Part shown: piece by piece, positions 8,713 through 17,600 of the stretch
Numbering within the stretch: the first letter of the stretch is position 1
Layout of the letters: every line of letters begins with the position of its first letter
DNA from: Actinokineospora auranticolor
GTDB taxonomy: Bacteria > Actinomycetota > Actinomycetes > Mycobacteriales > Pseudonocardiaceae
Direction of reading: 5' to 3'
DNA length: 38,066 nucleotides
NCBI RefSeq assembly: GCF_002934265.1
Contig: NZ_PTIX01000040.1
Span: 1 to 38,066 of the forward strand
The notes under the pieces: generated by a model
Seen by the model: only the letters and a program-made list of their open reading frames with translations
Databases searched by the model: none
Told to the model about the DNA's origin: nothing
Made by a program: the position numbers and the translations under genes

Positions 8713-9864
8713 CTAGGCGAAGGCGTTGATGCCGGTGAGGGCGCGTCCGATGAGGAGTTTCTGGATCTGGCTGGTGCCCTCGTAGAGGGTCATGACGCGG
8801 GCGTCGCGGAGGTACTTGGCCACCGGGTACTCGTCGAGGTAGCCGTAGCCGCCGAAGACCTGGATGGCGAGGTTGGCGGCGCTGACCGCGTTCTCGCTGG
8901 CGTACAGCTTCGCCATCGAGGCCGCGGTGCCGAACGGGAGGCCGCGGTCGACGAGGTCGGCGGTGCGCCACACCAGGAGGCGGGCGGCGTCGGTGTTGAC
9001 CGCCATGTCCGCGAGCATCTCCTGCACGAGTTGGTAGCTCGCGATCGGTTTGCCGAACTGGTGGCGTTCCTTGGCGTACCGGACGCTGGTCTCCAGCGCG
9101 CCCTTGGCCAGGCCGACGCACCCGGCGGCGACGGACATGCGGCCCTTGTCCAGCGCGGACATCGCGACGCGGAAGCCGGTGCCCTCCTCCCCCAGCCGCG
9201 CGTCGGCGGGCACGCGCACGCCGTCGAGCACGAGTTCGCCGGTGGACTGGCCGCGCAGGCCGAGTTTCCCCTTGATCTCGCGGTGTTCGAAGCCGGGCGC
9301 GTCGGTGGGGACGAGGAACGCGCTGATGCCCTTGCGGCCGGGGCCGCCGGTGCGGGCGAAGACGAGGGCGATGTCGGCCCAGGTGCCGTTGGTGATGAAC
9401 ATCTTGGTGCCGGTCAGCAGGTAGTCGTCGCCGTCGCGGACGGCGCGGGTGGCGAGGTTGGCCGCGTCGGAGCCGGTGTCGGGTTCGGTGAGGCCGAAGC
9501 AGGCCAGGGACTCGCCGGAGCTGATCCGGGGCAGCCAGTGCCGTTTCTGCGCCTCGGTGCCGTGCGCGGCGATCGACTTGCCGACCAGGCCGAGCGACAC
9601 CGACACGATGCCGCGGATGGCGGAATCGCCGCGGCCGAGTTCCTCCATCATCAGGCAGTAGGCGAGGTGGTCGCCGCCGGAGCCGCCGTACTCCTCGGGC
9701 AGGGTCATGCCGAGGAACCCGACGGCACCGAGCTTGCCGACGATGCCCCGGTCGACCTGTTCGCGCCGGTCCCACTCGGCGGCGTTGGGCACGACCTCGC
9801 GGTCGATGAAGTCCCGGGCGAGGTCCCACAGGGCCTGCTGCTCACCGCTGAGGGCCAGATCCAT
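8713..9864 (-). CDS. acyl-CoA dehydrogenase
   Basis: This FAD enzyme introduces an alpha,beta double bond into an acyl-CoA. The 383-aa product has the full three-part fold: an N-terminal helical domain from MDLALSGEQ, a middle beta domain with CFGLTEPDTGSDAA and the FITNGTWAD segment, and a C-terminal helical domain with KERHQFGKPI, QVFGGYGYLDEYPV and MTLYEGTSQIQ. In that last motif Glu362 is the expected catalytic base of short/medium-chain types. It heads an operon with the alcohol dehydrogenase and is divergent from a TetR gene across a clear palindrome, so it is likely induced when an acyl-CoA ligand binds the repressor. Chain-length preference cannot be read from the sequence. Confidence 0.92.
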   Translation of the reverse strand: MDLALSGEQQALWDLARDFIDREVVPNAAEWDRREQVDRGIVGKLGAVGFLGMTLPEEYGGSGGDHLAYCLMMEELGRGDSAIRGIVSVSLGLVGKSIAAHGTEAQKRHWLPRISSGESLACFGLTEPDTGSDAANLATRAVRDGDDYLLTGTKMFITNGTWADIALVFARTGGPGRKGISAFLVPTDAPGFEHREIKGKLGLRGQSTGELVLDGVRVPADARLGEEGTGFRVAMSALDKGRMSVAAGCVGLAKGALETSVRYAKERHQFGKPIASYQLVQEMLADMAVNTDAARLLVWRTADLVDRGLPFGTAASMAKLYASENAVSAANLAIQVFGGYGYLDEYPVAKYLRDARVMTLYEGTSQIQKLLIGRALTGINAFA

Positions 9865-9878
9865 GCGCGGCTCCCGTC

Positions 9879-9899
9879 TAACCGAACAGTGTTAGGTTA
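9879..9899. promoter_or_regulatory. 21-bp palindrome, probable TetR operator
   Basis: Two 10-bp arms face each other around a central G: left arm TAACCGAACA, right arm TGTTAGGTTA. Nine of ten positions are complementary. It lies 14 nt upstream of the acyl-CoA dehydrogenase start and about 60 nt upstream of the divergent TetR gene. That is the position expected for an operator covering both promoters. Binding by the adjacent TetR is inference. Confidence 0.8.
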
Positions 9900-9962
9900 T
9901 GCGCAGGATAGGAGCCTGAGCCGGGTACCGGCAACCGCCGGGAGTGATCGTGGAGGCACCCG

Positions 9963-10601
9963 TTGCCGCGCCCGCGCACCCCACTGCTCGACCGGGCGCG
10001 GATCCGCGCGACCGCCCTCGACGTCATCGACCGCGACGGCTTGGCTGGCTTGTCGATGCGCAGGCTGGCCGCGGAGCTGGGGGTGCGGGCGCCGTCGCTG
10101 TACTCGCACTACCGCACCAAGGACGACCTGCTCAACGACCTCGCCGACGACATCATGCGCGCGGTGGACGTCTCGGCGTTCGCGGTGGACTGGGTCACCG
10201 GGCTGCGCGCCTGGGCCCGGTCGTACCGCGCTGCCTTGGCGGCCCACCCCAACCTGGTCCCGGTCGTCGCCGCGGGGCCCGCCCGCCGCGACGCCGCCCT
10301 GGCCCGCGCCGACACCGTCCACGGCGCCCTGGTCGCCGCGGGCTGGCCGCCCCGCCAGGCGACCATGATCGGGGCGTCGACCCGGTACCTCGTCCTGGGC
10401 GCCGCCATGGCCTCCTTCGCGCACGGCTTCGAGACCGACGCGCAGATCTACGCCGACCGCTACCCCCACCTCGACCAAGCGCACCGCTTGCGCGACCACG
10501 CCGCCGAAATCGACGCGGACAGCTTCACCCTGGCCCTGGACTCCTTCCTCCACGGCCTCCGAGCCCTCCACACCGACCTGACCCGAACCCCACCCGCCTA
10601 A
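9963..10601 (+). CDS. TetR/AcrR family transcriptional regulator
   Basis: This is a one-component repressor of 212 aa. Its N-terminal helix-turn-helix (about residues 12-55) reads ATALDVIDRDGLAGLSMRRL followed by AAELGVRAPSLYSHYRTKDDLL, the normal TetR pattern. The C-terminal ligand domain contains a TetR_C-like helical region and is not assignable to a ligand. I use the TTG start because GGAGG sits 7 nt upstream and the next residues run directly into the HTH. Divergent from the acyl-CoA dehydrogenase/alcohol dehydrogenase operon with a palindrome between them, it most likely represses that operon and itself. Confidence 0.88.
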   Translation: MPRPRTPLLDRARIRATALDVIDRDGLAGLSMRRLAAELGVRAPSLYSHYRTKDDLLNDLADDIMRAVDVSAFAVDWVTGLRAWARSYRAALAAHPNLVPVVAAGPARRDAALARADTVHGALVAAGWPPRQATMIGASTRYLVLGAAMASFAHGFETDAQIYADRYPHLDQAHRLRDHAAEIDADSFTLALDSFLHGLRALHTDLTRTPPA

Positions 10602-11454
10602 CCCGGGCGACCCATCTCCCCCGCCGAGCCGAACCCCCACCCTGGCCCACTTCCCCACGCTCACGAGAGCTGGCACAAGGGGAACTCCGGCCTCGGGGCA
10701 TCCAGCAACGGTGTCGACCAGCAACGCATCCGCCCCATGGGGGCTCCACCCGCGGCTGGGTTTCGGCGAAGTCGTTGTCGGGCAACATGCAGGTGCCGTC
10801 GACCAGCGACAACGGGCCACTACCGCCCGGCGTTCAGGTCTGCACGGCTCCGACCGAACCCCGACCACCGGACTGCGGGCGCGCTGCTCACCGAGCAGGC
10901 GACAGCGCTCCCGGACCTGGTGGCCGTTGACGGCCCGAGGCCGGTGCGGCGACCGTAGGTCGAGAGTCCAGCGGAAGGTCGAGAGTCCAGCAGGTGACCG
11001 CCGAGCAGGACGCGCGCCTGCCACGAGGCCGGCCGGGCCGGGTGTCGGCCCCGGAGCCGGGCGGTGGCCACCTCCGGTTCCGGCACGCCCGCCGAGCTCG
11101 CGTGTCACCTCGTCCAGGCAGGCACGCCCGGGCCGCGGGCCGGGCTGCTTGGCCCTCCCGGTCGACAGCTCCCAGCGAAGCCCGGCAGTGCCTTCGTCCG
11201 GCCGCCGACAACATCGCGCCTCCGGCCGCGCACCAGCCACTCAGCCCTGGATCAGCACCAGCCACCGAATACCGACGCGCCACGAACGTCAGCATCCGCG
11301 TTCACCACGCCACGATCACCTGTCCTGGGCAGCCGACCGTGGAGTCGAGAACCGCTATCGCGGAGTCTACTCGGGATCACCACGGGAAGCGGAGCCCTTT
11401 CCCTGGGGTTGTGGACAAGTCGAGAGCATGGGGACAACTCCTCAACCGAAGGAA
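10602..11454. other. gene-poor gap of about 850 nt
   Basis: No frame on either strand gives a recognisable protein. Long open frames on both strands here are compositionally biased, mutually overlapping and show no domain. Between about 10690 and 10830 the minus strand reads short pieces such as SLVDGTCMLPDN that could be decayed coding sequence, but I cannot match them to a family. A tandem 16-bp repeat lies at 10957-10991. It may be the scar of a lost gene or element. Confidence 0.45.
10957..10991. repeat. 16-bp tandem direct repeat, 19-bp period
   Basis: AGGTCGAGAGTCCAGC occurs at 10957-10972 and again at 10976-10991 with three bases between. Both copies are identical. No function is apparent. 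Confidence 0.75.
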
Positions 11455-12327
11455 CTAGGCGGAAGGACGCAGCGGCAAGGGTTCCAGGGCTTGGCGGGCG
11501 AGGGTGACCACCGCGTCGGCCAGCGCCGATAGGAGTGGGGAGTCGAGTTTTCACTGCTGCCAGTACAAAGGGACGTCGATGGGCTCGCCCAGTGCGACCA
11601 GGGCGCCGGTTCGCAGGCGTGGGTCGGCGTGTTGGGCGGGGACCAGGCCCCAGCCCAGGCCGGCGGTCACGGCGGCGGCGAAGGCTTCCGAGGCGGGGAC
11701 GTGGTGGCGGAACCGGCTGGCGCCCAGGGCATCCGTGGTGTCGCGGACGTAGCGGTCCTGCATCTCGTCCCGCCGGTCGAAGACCACGACGGGTGCCTCC
11801 GCCAGTCGACCTCGCCAGTGCGCGGCGAAGGTGGGTTCGGCGGCGGGCGTGTACCGCATGGCGCCGAGCGGGCGGACCGAGCATCCGGCGACCGGTTCCG
11901 GGGAGGCGGTGACCGCCGCCATGACCAGGCCCTCGCGCAGGAGGTCGGTGGTGTGGCTCTCGTCTTCGCGGTGGAGTTCGAAGTAGACGTCGGGGACCTG
12001 GGTCAGGGCGGGGAGGAACCAGGTGGCCAGGGAGTCGGCGTTGACCGCGATCGGGAGGCGGGCCGGTTCGGCGACGCCCAGTTCCGCGCGCACGTCGCGT
12101 TCCAGGTGCGCCACCTGGCGGGCGAAGCGGACCACGAGCCGCCCGGAGTCGGTGAGTTGGACGGGTTTCGTGCGCAGCAGCAGGACCCGGCCGGTGCGCT
12201 GTTCCAGGACCTTGATCCGCTGGCTGATCGCCGACGGTGTCACGTGCAGTGCCGCAGCCGCCGCGTCGAAGGTGCCCTCGTCGACGACGGCGAGGAGGGT
12301 GCGGACGTGGTCGAGGGGCAGGTCCAT
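11455..12327 (-). pseudogene. argP: ArgP-type LysR regulator interrupted by in-frame TGA
   Basis: LysR regulators of the ArgP/LysG type control lysine/arginine export. The frame opens MDLPLDHVRTLLAVVDEG, with a winged HTH over residues 1-60 (AAAALHVTPSAISQRIKVLE) and an effector domain after it. Translation meets TGA at 11551-11553 immediately after VPLYWQQ, giving 258 aa. Beyond the TGA the same frame continues for 31 codons, starting KLDSPLLSALADAVV, to a TAG. That is the C-terminal helix normally found in this family after a tryptophan (WQQW-KLDS), so TGG has become TGA. The gene diverges from its natural target lysE. The truncated protein could be stable yet altered, the codon could be read through, or the base could be a sequencing error; I label it a pseudogene provisionally. 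Confidence 0.8.
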
Positions 12328-12397
12328 CACAAGCGCTAATGATACGTAAAAATCTTTAGCTGTACGCCGCCGGGCGTCGGCTCCTAGCGTGGCGGTC
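12328..12397. promoter_or_regulatory. argP-lysE divergent intergenic region with leaderless lysE promoter
   Basis: This 70-nt spacer is the only notably AT-rich spot nearby (GATACGTAAAAATC), as expected for a LysR binding site. On the plus strand TAGCGT (12385-12390) fits a -10 element. It is followed by exactly seven bases and then the lysE ATG, which predicts transcription starting at the A of the start codon, i.e. a leaderless mRNA. TGTACG, 18 nt upstream of the -10, is a weak -35 candidate. Confidence 0.55.
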
Positions 12398-13018
12398 ATG
12401 ACGCTGTTGGCGGCCCTGGCCGGGTTCGGAACGTCGCTCTCGCTCATCGTCGCCATCGGCGCGCAGAACGCCTTCGTCCTGCGGCAAGGCATCCTGCGGG
12501 AAGCCGTGGGGCCCGTAGTGGCGGTCTGCGCGATCAGCGACTTGGTGCTCATCACCCTCGGGGTGGCGGGCATGGGTGCCGCCGTCACCGCGGCTCCCGT
12601 GACGCTCACCGTCGTCAGCGTCGTCGGCGGGGTTTTCCTGCTGGGCTACGGATTCCTGGCCGCCCGCCGTGCGGTCAACCCACGGGGCATGGCGCTCACC
12701 GCGGGGAAGGTCGGGTCGGCGCGGCGGGCGGTTGTCACCTGCCTGGCCCTGACGTGGCTCAACCCGCACGTCTACCTGGACACCGTGCTGCTGCTCGGCG
12801 CGAGCGCCGCGGCCCGCGAGTCGGGGCGGTGGGCGTTCGGGGTCGGTGCGGCGCTGGCCAGCGTCTGCTGGTTCACCGCACTCGGGTTCGGCGCGCGGCT
12901 GCTCGGCGGCGTGTTCACCCGGCCGGTGGCGTGGCGGGTGCTCGACTCGGTCATCGCCGCCACCATGGTCGCCCTCGGCGCGGTGCTGCTCGTCGGGGCG
13001 GTGGGGACCGGGACCTGA
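12398..13018 (+). CDS. lysE: LysE/ArgO family amino-acid exporter
   Basis: This inner-membrane exporter moves L-lysine and/or L-arginine out of the cell. The 206-aa product is the normal length and has about six hydrophobic segments. Family motifs are GFGTSLSLIVAIGAQNAFVLRQGI at the N-terminus (SLIVAIGAQNAFVLRQG) and TWLNPHVYLDTVLLLG in the second half. An in-frame GTG three codons earlier exists, but ATG is preferred because a TANNNT -10 lies seven bases upstream. The partner regulator ArgP is divergent and carries a nonsense codon, so induction of this exporter may be altered in this strain. Confidence 0.92.
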   Translation: MTLLAALAGFGTSLSLIVAIGAQNAFVLRQGILREAVGPVVAVCAISDLVLITLGVAGMGAAVTAAPVTLTVVSVVGGVFLLGYGFLAARRAVNPRGMALTAGKVGSARRAVVTCLALTWLNPHVYLDTVLLLGASAAARESGRWAFGVGAALASVCWFTALGFGARLLGGVFTRPVAWRVLDSVIAATMVALGAVLLVGAVGTGT

Positions 13019-13019
13019 C

Positions 13020-13625
13020 CTAGCCGACGCCCGCGCCGTGCAGGGCGACCCAGCGGCGCATCGAGTACTCCACCATGGTGATCAGGGTGCTCTTGACCGA
13101 CTGCCGGTCCCGCGCGTCGCACGGCACGATCGGCACCTCGGGCCCGATGGCCAGCGCGTCGCGCACCTGTTCCACGCCGTGGCCGAGGACGCCGTCGAAG
13201 CAGTTGAGGCCGATGACGTAGGGCAGTTCCCGCTCCTCGAAGAAGTCGATCGGCGAGAACGAGTCGGCCAGCCGCCGGGTGTCGGCCAGCACCACGGCGC
13301 CGATCGCGCCGCGCACCAGGTCGTCCCACATGAACCAGAACCGCTGCTGGCCGGGGGTGCCGAACAGGTACAGCACCAGGTCCTGCTCCAGCGTCACGCG
13401 GCCGAAGTCCATGGCGACGGTGGTGGTCGTCTTGTTCGGGGTGGCGGCGGTGTCGTCGATCCCGGCGCTGGCGCTGGTCATCACCGCCTCGGTGGTCAGC
13501 GGCATGATCTCCGACACCGAGCCGACGAAGGTGGTCTTGCCCGCACCGAACCCGCCCGCCACCACGATCTTGACCGAGGTCAGCCCGCCGCCCGGAGCGG
13601 CTTCGTCAAAGCCGGCGGAGTCCAC
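13020..13625 (-). CDS. cvnD: conservon GTP-binding protein (CvnD-like)
   Basis: This is a small Ras-like GTPase of the actinobacterial conservon family. The 201-aa product shows the P-loop GGFGAGKTT, the switch/G3 region LYLFGTPGQQRFWFMWDDL and a G4-like element GLNCFDG; the canonical NKxD is replaced, as is usual in this family. It is the last gene of the cvnA-B-C-D series and its GTG start overlaps the DUF742 gene by 20 nt. In Streptomyces such proteins act with the CvnA sensor at the membrane in a G-protein-like complex affecting development or antibiotic production; its role here is by analogy. It runs convergent to lysE with a 1-nt gap. Confidence 0.93.
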   Translation of the reverse strand: MDSAGFDEAAPGGGLTSVKIVVAGGFGAGKTTFVGSVSEIMPLTTEAVMTSASAGIDDTAATPNKTTTTVAMDFGRVTLEQDLVLYLFGTPGQQRFWFMWDDLVRGAIGAVVLADTRRLADSFSPIDFFEERELPYVIGLNCFDGVLGHGVEQVRDALAIGPEVPIVPCDARDRQSVKSTLITMVEYSMRRWVALHGAGVG

Positions 13626-14163
13626 TCAGTACCCTTTCCATCAGCACCAGGTGCGCGCGGTTGGCGCCCCCGGTCGCGGTCTTGTGCACGGCGACCAGAC
13701 CCAGCTGGGCCATGTCGCCCAGCAGCACCTTGGCCACGCCCAGCGGCACGCCGAGCAGGGTGGCGACCTCCGCGACCGAGCGCGGGTCCTGGCAGAGCGC
13801 GCCGATGGCGCGGTGCTCGGACTCGGCGAACGCGGACGCGTCGGCGGCCCGGTCACTGGTGGACACCATGGTCTCCACGCGCAGCTCGAAGTTGGACCGG
13901 GTGCGGCCGCGGGTCCACGCGTACGGGCGGACGATGGCCGCGGCGTCGAGCAGGTCCGCTGGGTCGGCCGCGCCGGGCGCGGGGGCCTCGGCCGCCGGTT
14001 CCGGCGCGGTGGGCGCGGCCTGCTCGGTCGCGTCGCCCTCCGGCCAGTCCGGTTCGTGCCGCGGTTGGCCGCGGCGCCTGCGTTTGCGGCCCCCGCCGAG
14101 GGTGAGGCCGTTCATCACGTCGGCGATCGTCTGCTCTGGCTCGGCGTCCCAGTGCGCGCTCAC
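13606..14163 (-). CDS. cvnC: DUF742 conservon protein (CvnC-like)
   Basis: This 185-aa protein has a basic, Pro/Ala-rich N-terminal half (GGGRKRRRRGQPRHEP, then an Ala/Pro stretch) and a C-terminal DUF742 domain. The domain begins at IVRPYAWTRGRTRSNFELRVETMV and contains a winged-helix-like SEHRAIGALCQDPRSVAEVATLLGVPLGVAKVLLGDMA. The GTG start lies 7 nt after the cvnB stop. The domain is a constant member of conservons and is thought to bridge the roadblock protein, sensor and GTPase. The N-terminal tail length is unusual but low in complexity. Confidence 0.92.
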   Translation of the reverse strand: MSAHWDAEPEQTIADVMNGLTLGGGRKRRRRGQPRHEPDWPEGDATEQAAPTAPEPAAEAPAPGAADPADLLDAAAIVRPYAWTRGRTRSNFELRVETMVSTSDRAADASAFAESEHRAIGALCQDPRSVAEVATLLGVPLGVAKVLLGDMAQLGLVAVHKTATGGANRAHLVLMERVLSGLRRL

Positions 14164-14170
14164 GGAGTGC

Positions 14171-14611
14171 TCATGCTGGCTGCCCCACCATCCTCCCGGC
14201 GGCCCCTTGCAGGGCCGCGCGCAGTTCCGGTGTCAGGATCTGGCCCACCCGGTCCACCAGCAGCGTCATCTCATACGCCACTTGTCCGATGTCGCAGGTC
14301 GGGGCCGCGAGAATCGCTAAACACGACCCGTCGCTGATGGCCATCAGGAGCATGATGCCGCGCTCCATCTCGACCACGGTCTCCTTGACCGCGCCCGCCT
14401 CGAAGCAGCGGGCCGCGCCCTGGGTGAGGCTGACCAGCCCCGAGGCGACGGCGGCCAACTGGTCGGCGCGGTCGGGGGGCAGCCGGGACGACGAGGTGAG
14501 CAGCAGGCCGTCGGCGGAGACCACCACCGCGTGCGCCACCCCGGAGACCCGTTCCGCGAAGTCGTTGACCAGCCAGCCGAACTGGCCCGGCTTGGACTGC
14601 GTCGGTGTCAT
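14171..14611 (-). CDS. cvnB: roadblock/LC7 domain protein (CvnB-like)
   Basis: This 146-aa protein consists of one roadblock/LC7 domain: WLVNDFAERVSGVAHAVVVSADGLLLTSS, then LAAVASGLVSLTQGAARCFEAG and MLLMAISDGSCLAILA. Roadblock proteins act as regulators or scaffolds of small GTPases, and in conservons this is the partner of CvnD. ATG start with GGAG five bases upstream. About 70 nt separate it from cvnA, so both are presumably co-transcribed. Confidence 0.94.
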   Translation of the reverse strand: MTPTQSKPGQFGWLVNDFAERVSGVAHAVVVSADGLLLTSSSRLPPDRADQLAAVASGLVSLTQGAARCFEAGAVKETVVEMERGIMLLMAISDGSCLAILAAPTCDIGQVAYEMTLLVDRVGQILTPELRAALQGAAGRMVGQPA

Positions 14612-14680
14612 CGTGCTCCATTCCTGGTCTGAGTCGGTGTGCCGGTTCTGGACTCAGGTGACCTGTCGGTAGGTCGGGAC

Positions 14681-17600
14681 TCAGGCATCGGGTTCACCGC
14701 CCGCCTCGGGCCCGCGCCGCGACAGGCTGTCGCGGCCGCGGCCGATGCCGCGTTGCAGGCTGCCCAGGCGGGAGCGCAGCGCGTCGGCGTCGCGTTCCAC
14801 CGGGGCGGGTCGGGTCGGCGGGTTCGGTCCGGCGCCTGCGACGCTGCCGGGCAGCAGCCGCTCGCGCGGGGTGCGGCGGGGCAGGCCGCCGTCGTCGGGA
14901 CGCTGGTGGCCGCCCGCCTGGCTGACCGCCTCGGCGGCCTGCCAGCCCGCGTCGGCGGCGAAGCGCCAGCGGGCGCCGCGCAGGTCGAGGCCGTTGCGGT
15001 CGGGTTCGCCGTGCGCGGGGCCCGCGTGGTGGGCGCCGCGGGCGCGGTGGATGCCGCGCTGGTAGTTCGACAGGCGGGCGCGCAGGTCGTCGGCGTCGCG
15101 GGCGGCGGGTGCGGGCGGGGGTGCCGCGGCGGCGCGGCGGCCGCGGGGTTCGACCTGGCCGGGTACCAGGTTGCGGCGGGGGGTGCGGCGGGGCAGGCCG
15201 GAGTTGGTGAAGTCCTCCGGTTCGGCCGCGGTGACCGCCTGCGCGGTGTGGAAGCCCTGGTCGGCGGCGAACTCCCAGTCGGGGACGCGGCGGGCGTCCT
15301 CGGCGGTGGAGTTCGGGTCGTCGGTGACGGCGCGGAACCAGGCGGAGACCATCTCGTCGAAGATCGGTGTGGTCTCGCGCAGCGATTCCGGTGACGGGGC
15401 GGGCGCGGGTTCCGCCTGCGGGACCTGGTGCACCAGGGTGGTGTCCCACCAGCCGGAGTCGTCGGCGGTGTTGGCGAACCCCTCGAAGTCGGGTTCGTCG
15501 GTGATCGGGGTGAACAGCGCCTGGGTCTGCTCGGCGGGCGCGGGCGGGATCGGTTCCTTGGTGGCGGCGCCGCGGGGGGCGCGGCGCGGCAGCGGCGGGG
15601 TGTCGCCGTCGGTCCCGGGGTCGCGCGGTTGCGGCAGGGTGCTGGGCAGTTCGGCGCCGTCGCCGCCGGGTACCCAGGTGGGTTCGGTGGTGGCCCGGTT
15701 GGCCAGGCGGCGGGCGAGGCCGTGCCCGTTGGCCCAGCCGTTCCCGTTGTGCCCGTTGTGCCCGTTGGTGTGGCCGTTGGTGTGGGCCCCGTTGGTTCCG
15801 TTGACCCCGTTGGTTCCGTTGTGGCCGTTGCCGTTGGTGCCCGCGTCGTGGGGTTCGCGGGACTCGGGCGGGGTCGACGGCAGTTCCACGACGTTGCCGG
15901 TGACCAGTTCCGACGGCACGGCGACGGTGGCGCGCAGCCCGGACTGGCGGCCCGCGCGGAGTCGCACCTGCACGCCGAGGCGGGCGGCGAGCCTGCCGAC
16001 GACGAACAGCCCCATCCGGCGCGACACCGAGGCGTCGACGGTGCCGGAGTCGGCGAGCCGGGCGTTGGCGTCGGCGAGTTCGGTGTCGGACATGCCGATG
16101 CCGCGGTCGACGACCTCGATGCGCACGGATCCGCTCTCGCCGAGGTGGCTGGAGATGGTCACCTGGGTGGCGGGCGCGGAGAACGCAGTGGCGTTGTCGA
16201 GCAGTTCCGCGGTGAGGCGGACCAGGTCGCCGATGGCGTAGCCGACGACCAGCACGGCGGGCGGCGGTTGGATGACGACCCGCTGGTACTGCTCGATCTC
16301 CGAGACTGCCGCGCGCAGCAGGTCGGCCAGCGGCGCGGGCTGAGAGGCGCGGCGCACGGGGTCGCTGCCGGAGAGGACCATCAGGTTCTCGTTGTTGCGG
16401 CGCATCCGGGTGGCGAGGTGGTCGAGCTGGAACAGCGTGGCCAGCTGGTCGGCGTCCTCCTCGTCGCGTTCGAGCCGTTCGAGCAGTTGCAGCTGGCGCT
16501 GCACCAGGCCCTGGCTGCGGCGGGAGAGGTTGACGAAGACGTTGCTGTAGTTGGCCCGCAGCCCGGCCTGCTCGGTGGCCAGCTTGAGCGCTTGGGCGTG
16601 CACGGCGTCGAAGGCGCGGGCCACCTGGCCGACCTCGTCGTCGGGCAGCACGGCGACCGGTTCGACCACCGGTTCGGCGCCCGCGTCGGCGCCGTCGCGG
16701 ATGCGGGCGACGGCGGCGGGCAGCCTGCTGGTGGCGACCTCGAGCGCGCCGCGGCGCAGCACGCTCAGCGACCGCAGCAGCTGCCGGGCGATCACGAACA
16801 TCACCGCGGCCGCCGCGACCAGCGCCAGGATCAGCACGACGGAGGCGAGGCCTGCGGCGTCGCTGGCGTCGTCCTGCAGCGCGGCGGAGCGCTGCTTGAT
16901 CTCGGTGCCGAGCATGGCGCTGACGTTGGTGATCCGCTCGGACACCGCCTCGGAGGCGGTGTTCCAGTCCACGGAGGTGATCGGCAGCGGCGCGTTCACC
17001 GAGGCGCTGCCGTCGGTGCCGTCGCCGACGGCGAGCCGCAGCAGCTCGATGCGGGTGCGCACGGGGGCGGCGTCGTGCAGCTCGTCGTAGCGGGCCCGCT
17101 GGGGGCCGGTGGCGATGGCCCGGAAGTCGGAGAGCCGCTCGTCGAGGCGGGACTGGGAGGCGCGCAGGCTGTCGAGGTCGGCGGCGTTGAGGCCGCCGCG
17201 GGCGATGCCGATGGCGACCAGGCCCTGCTGGTAGTAGACCTCCTCCTTCGCGGCCTCGAGGTCGTGCAGCGCGGCGGCGGTGCCCGCGAGGCCGGGGTCG
17301 GCGACCTCGCCGGTGGTGGCGCGGTCGAAGTCGAGCAGCGTGCGGATGACCTTGGTGTAGCCGGCCAGCGCGGTGCCGCTGTCGACGGAGCCCGCGTAGA
17401 CGGGTTTGCGCAGCGCGGTCAGCGAGTCGAAGGCGGAGGTGACGTCGTGGTAGCGGGTGCGGGTGACGTCGGAGTCGAAGCTGGCGCGGCCGATGGCGCG
17501 CAGCAGTTCCTCGTGGGCGTAGTCGGCGGCCTGCTGTTCGCCCGCGAGTTGGGTGCCGACGTCGGCACCGCCCGCGGTGAGGGCGACGGCGGCCTTGGTG

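Noticed and set aside
10690..10830. Possible transposase fragment (minus-strand SLVDGTCMLPDN)
   Set aside because: Too short, no DDE context, no inverted repeats or target duplication that would support an insertion sequence.
9897..11240. 447-codon minus-strand frame overlapping TetR and the gap
   Set aside because: Overlaps a convincing TetR gene on the other strand; composition is typical of a shadow frame.
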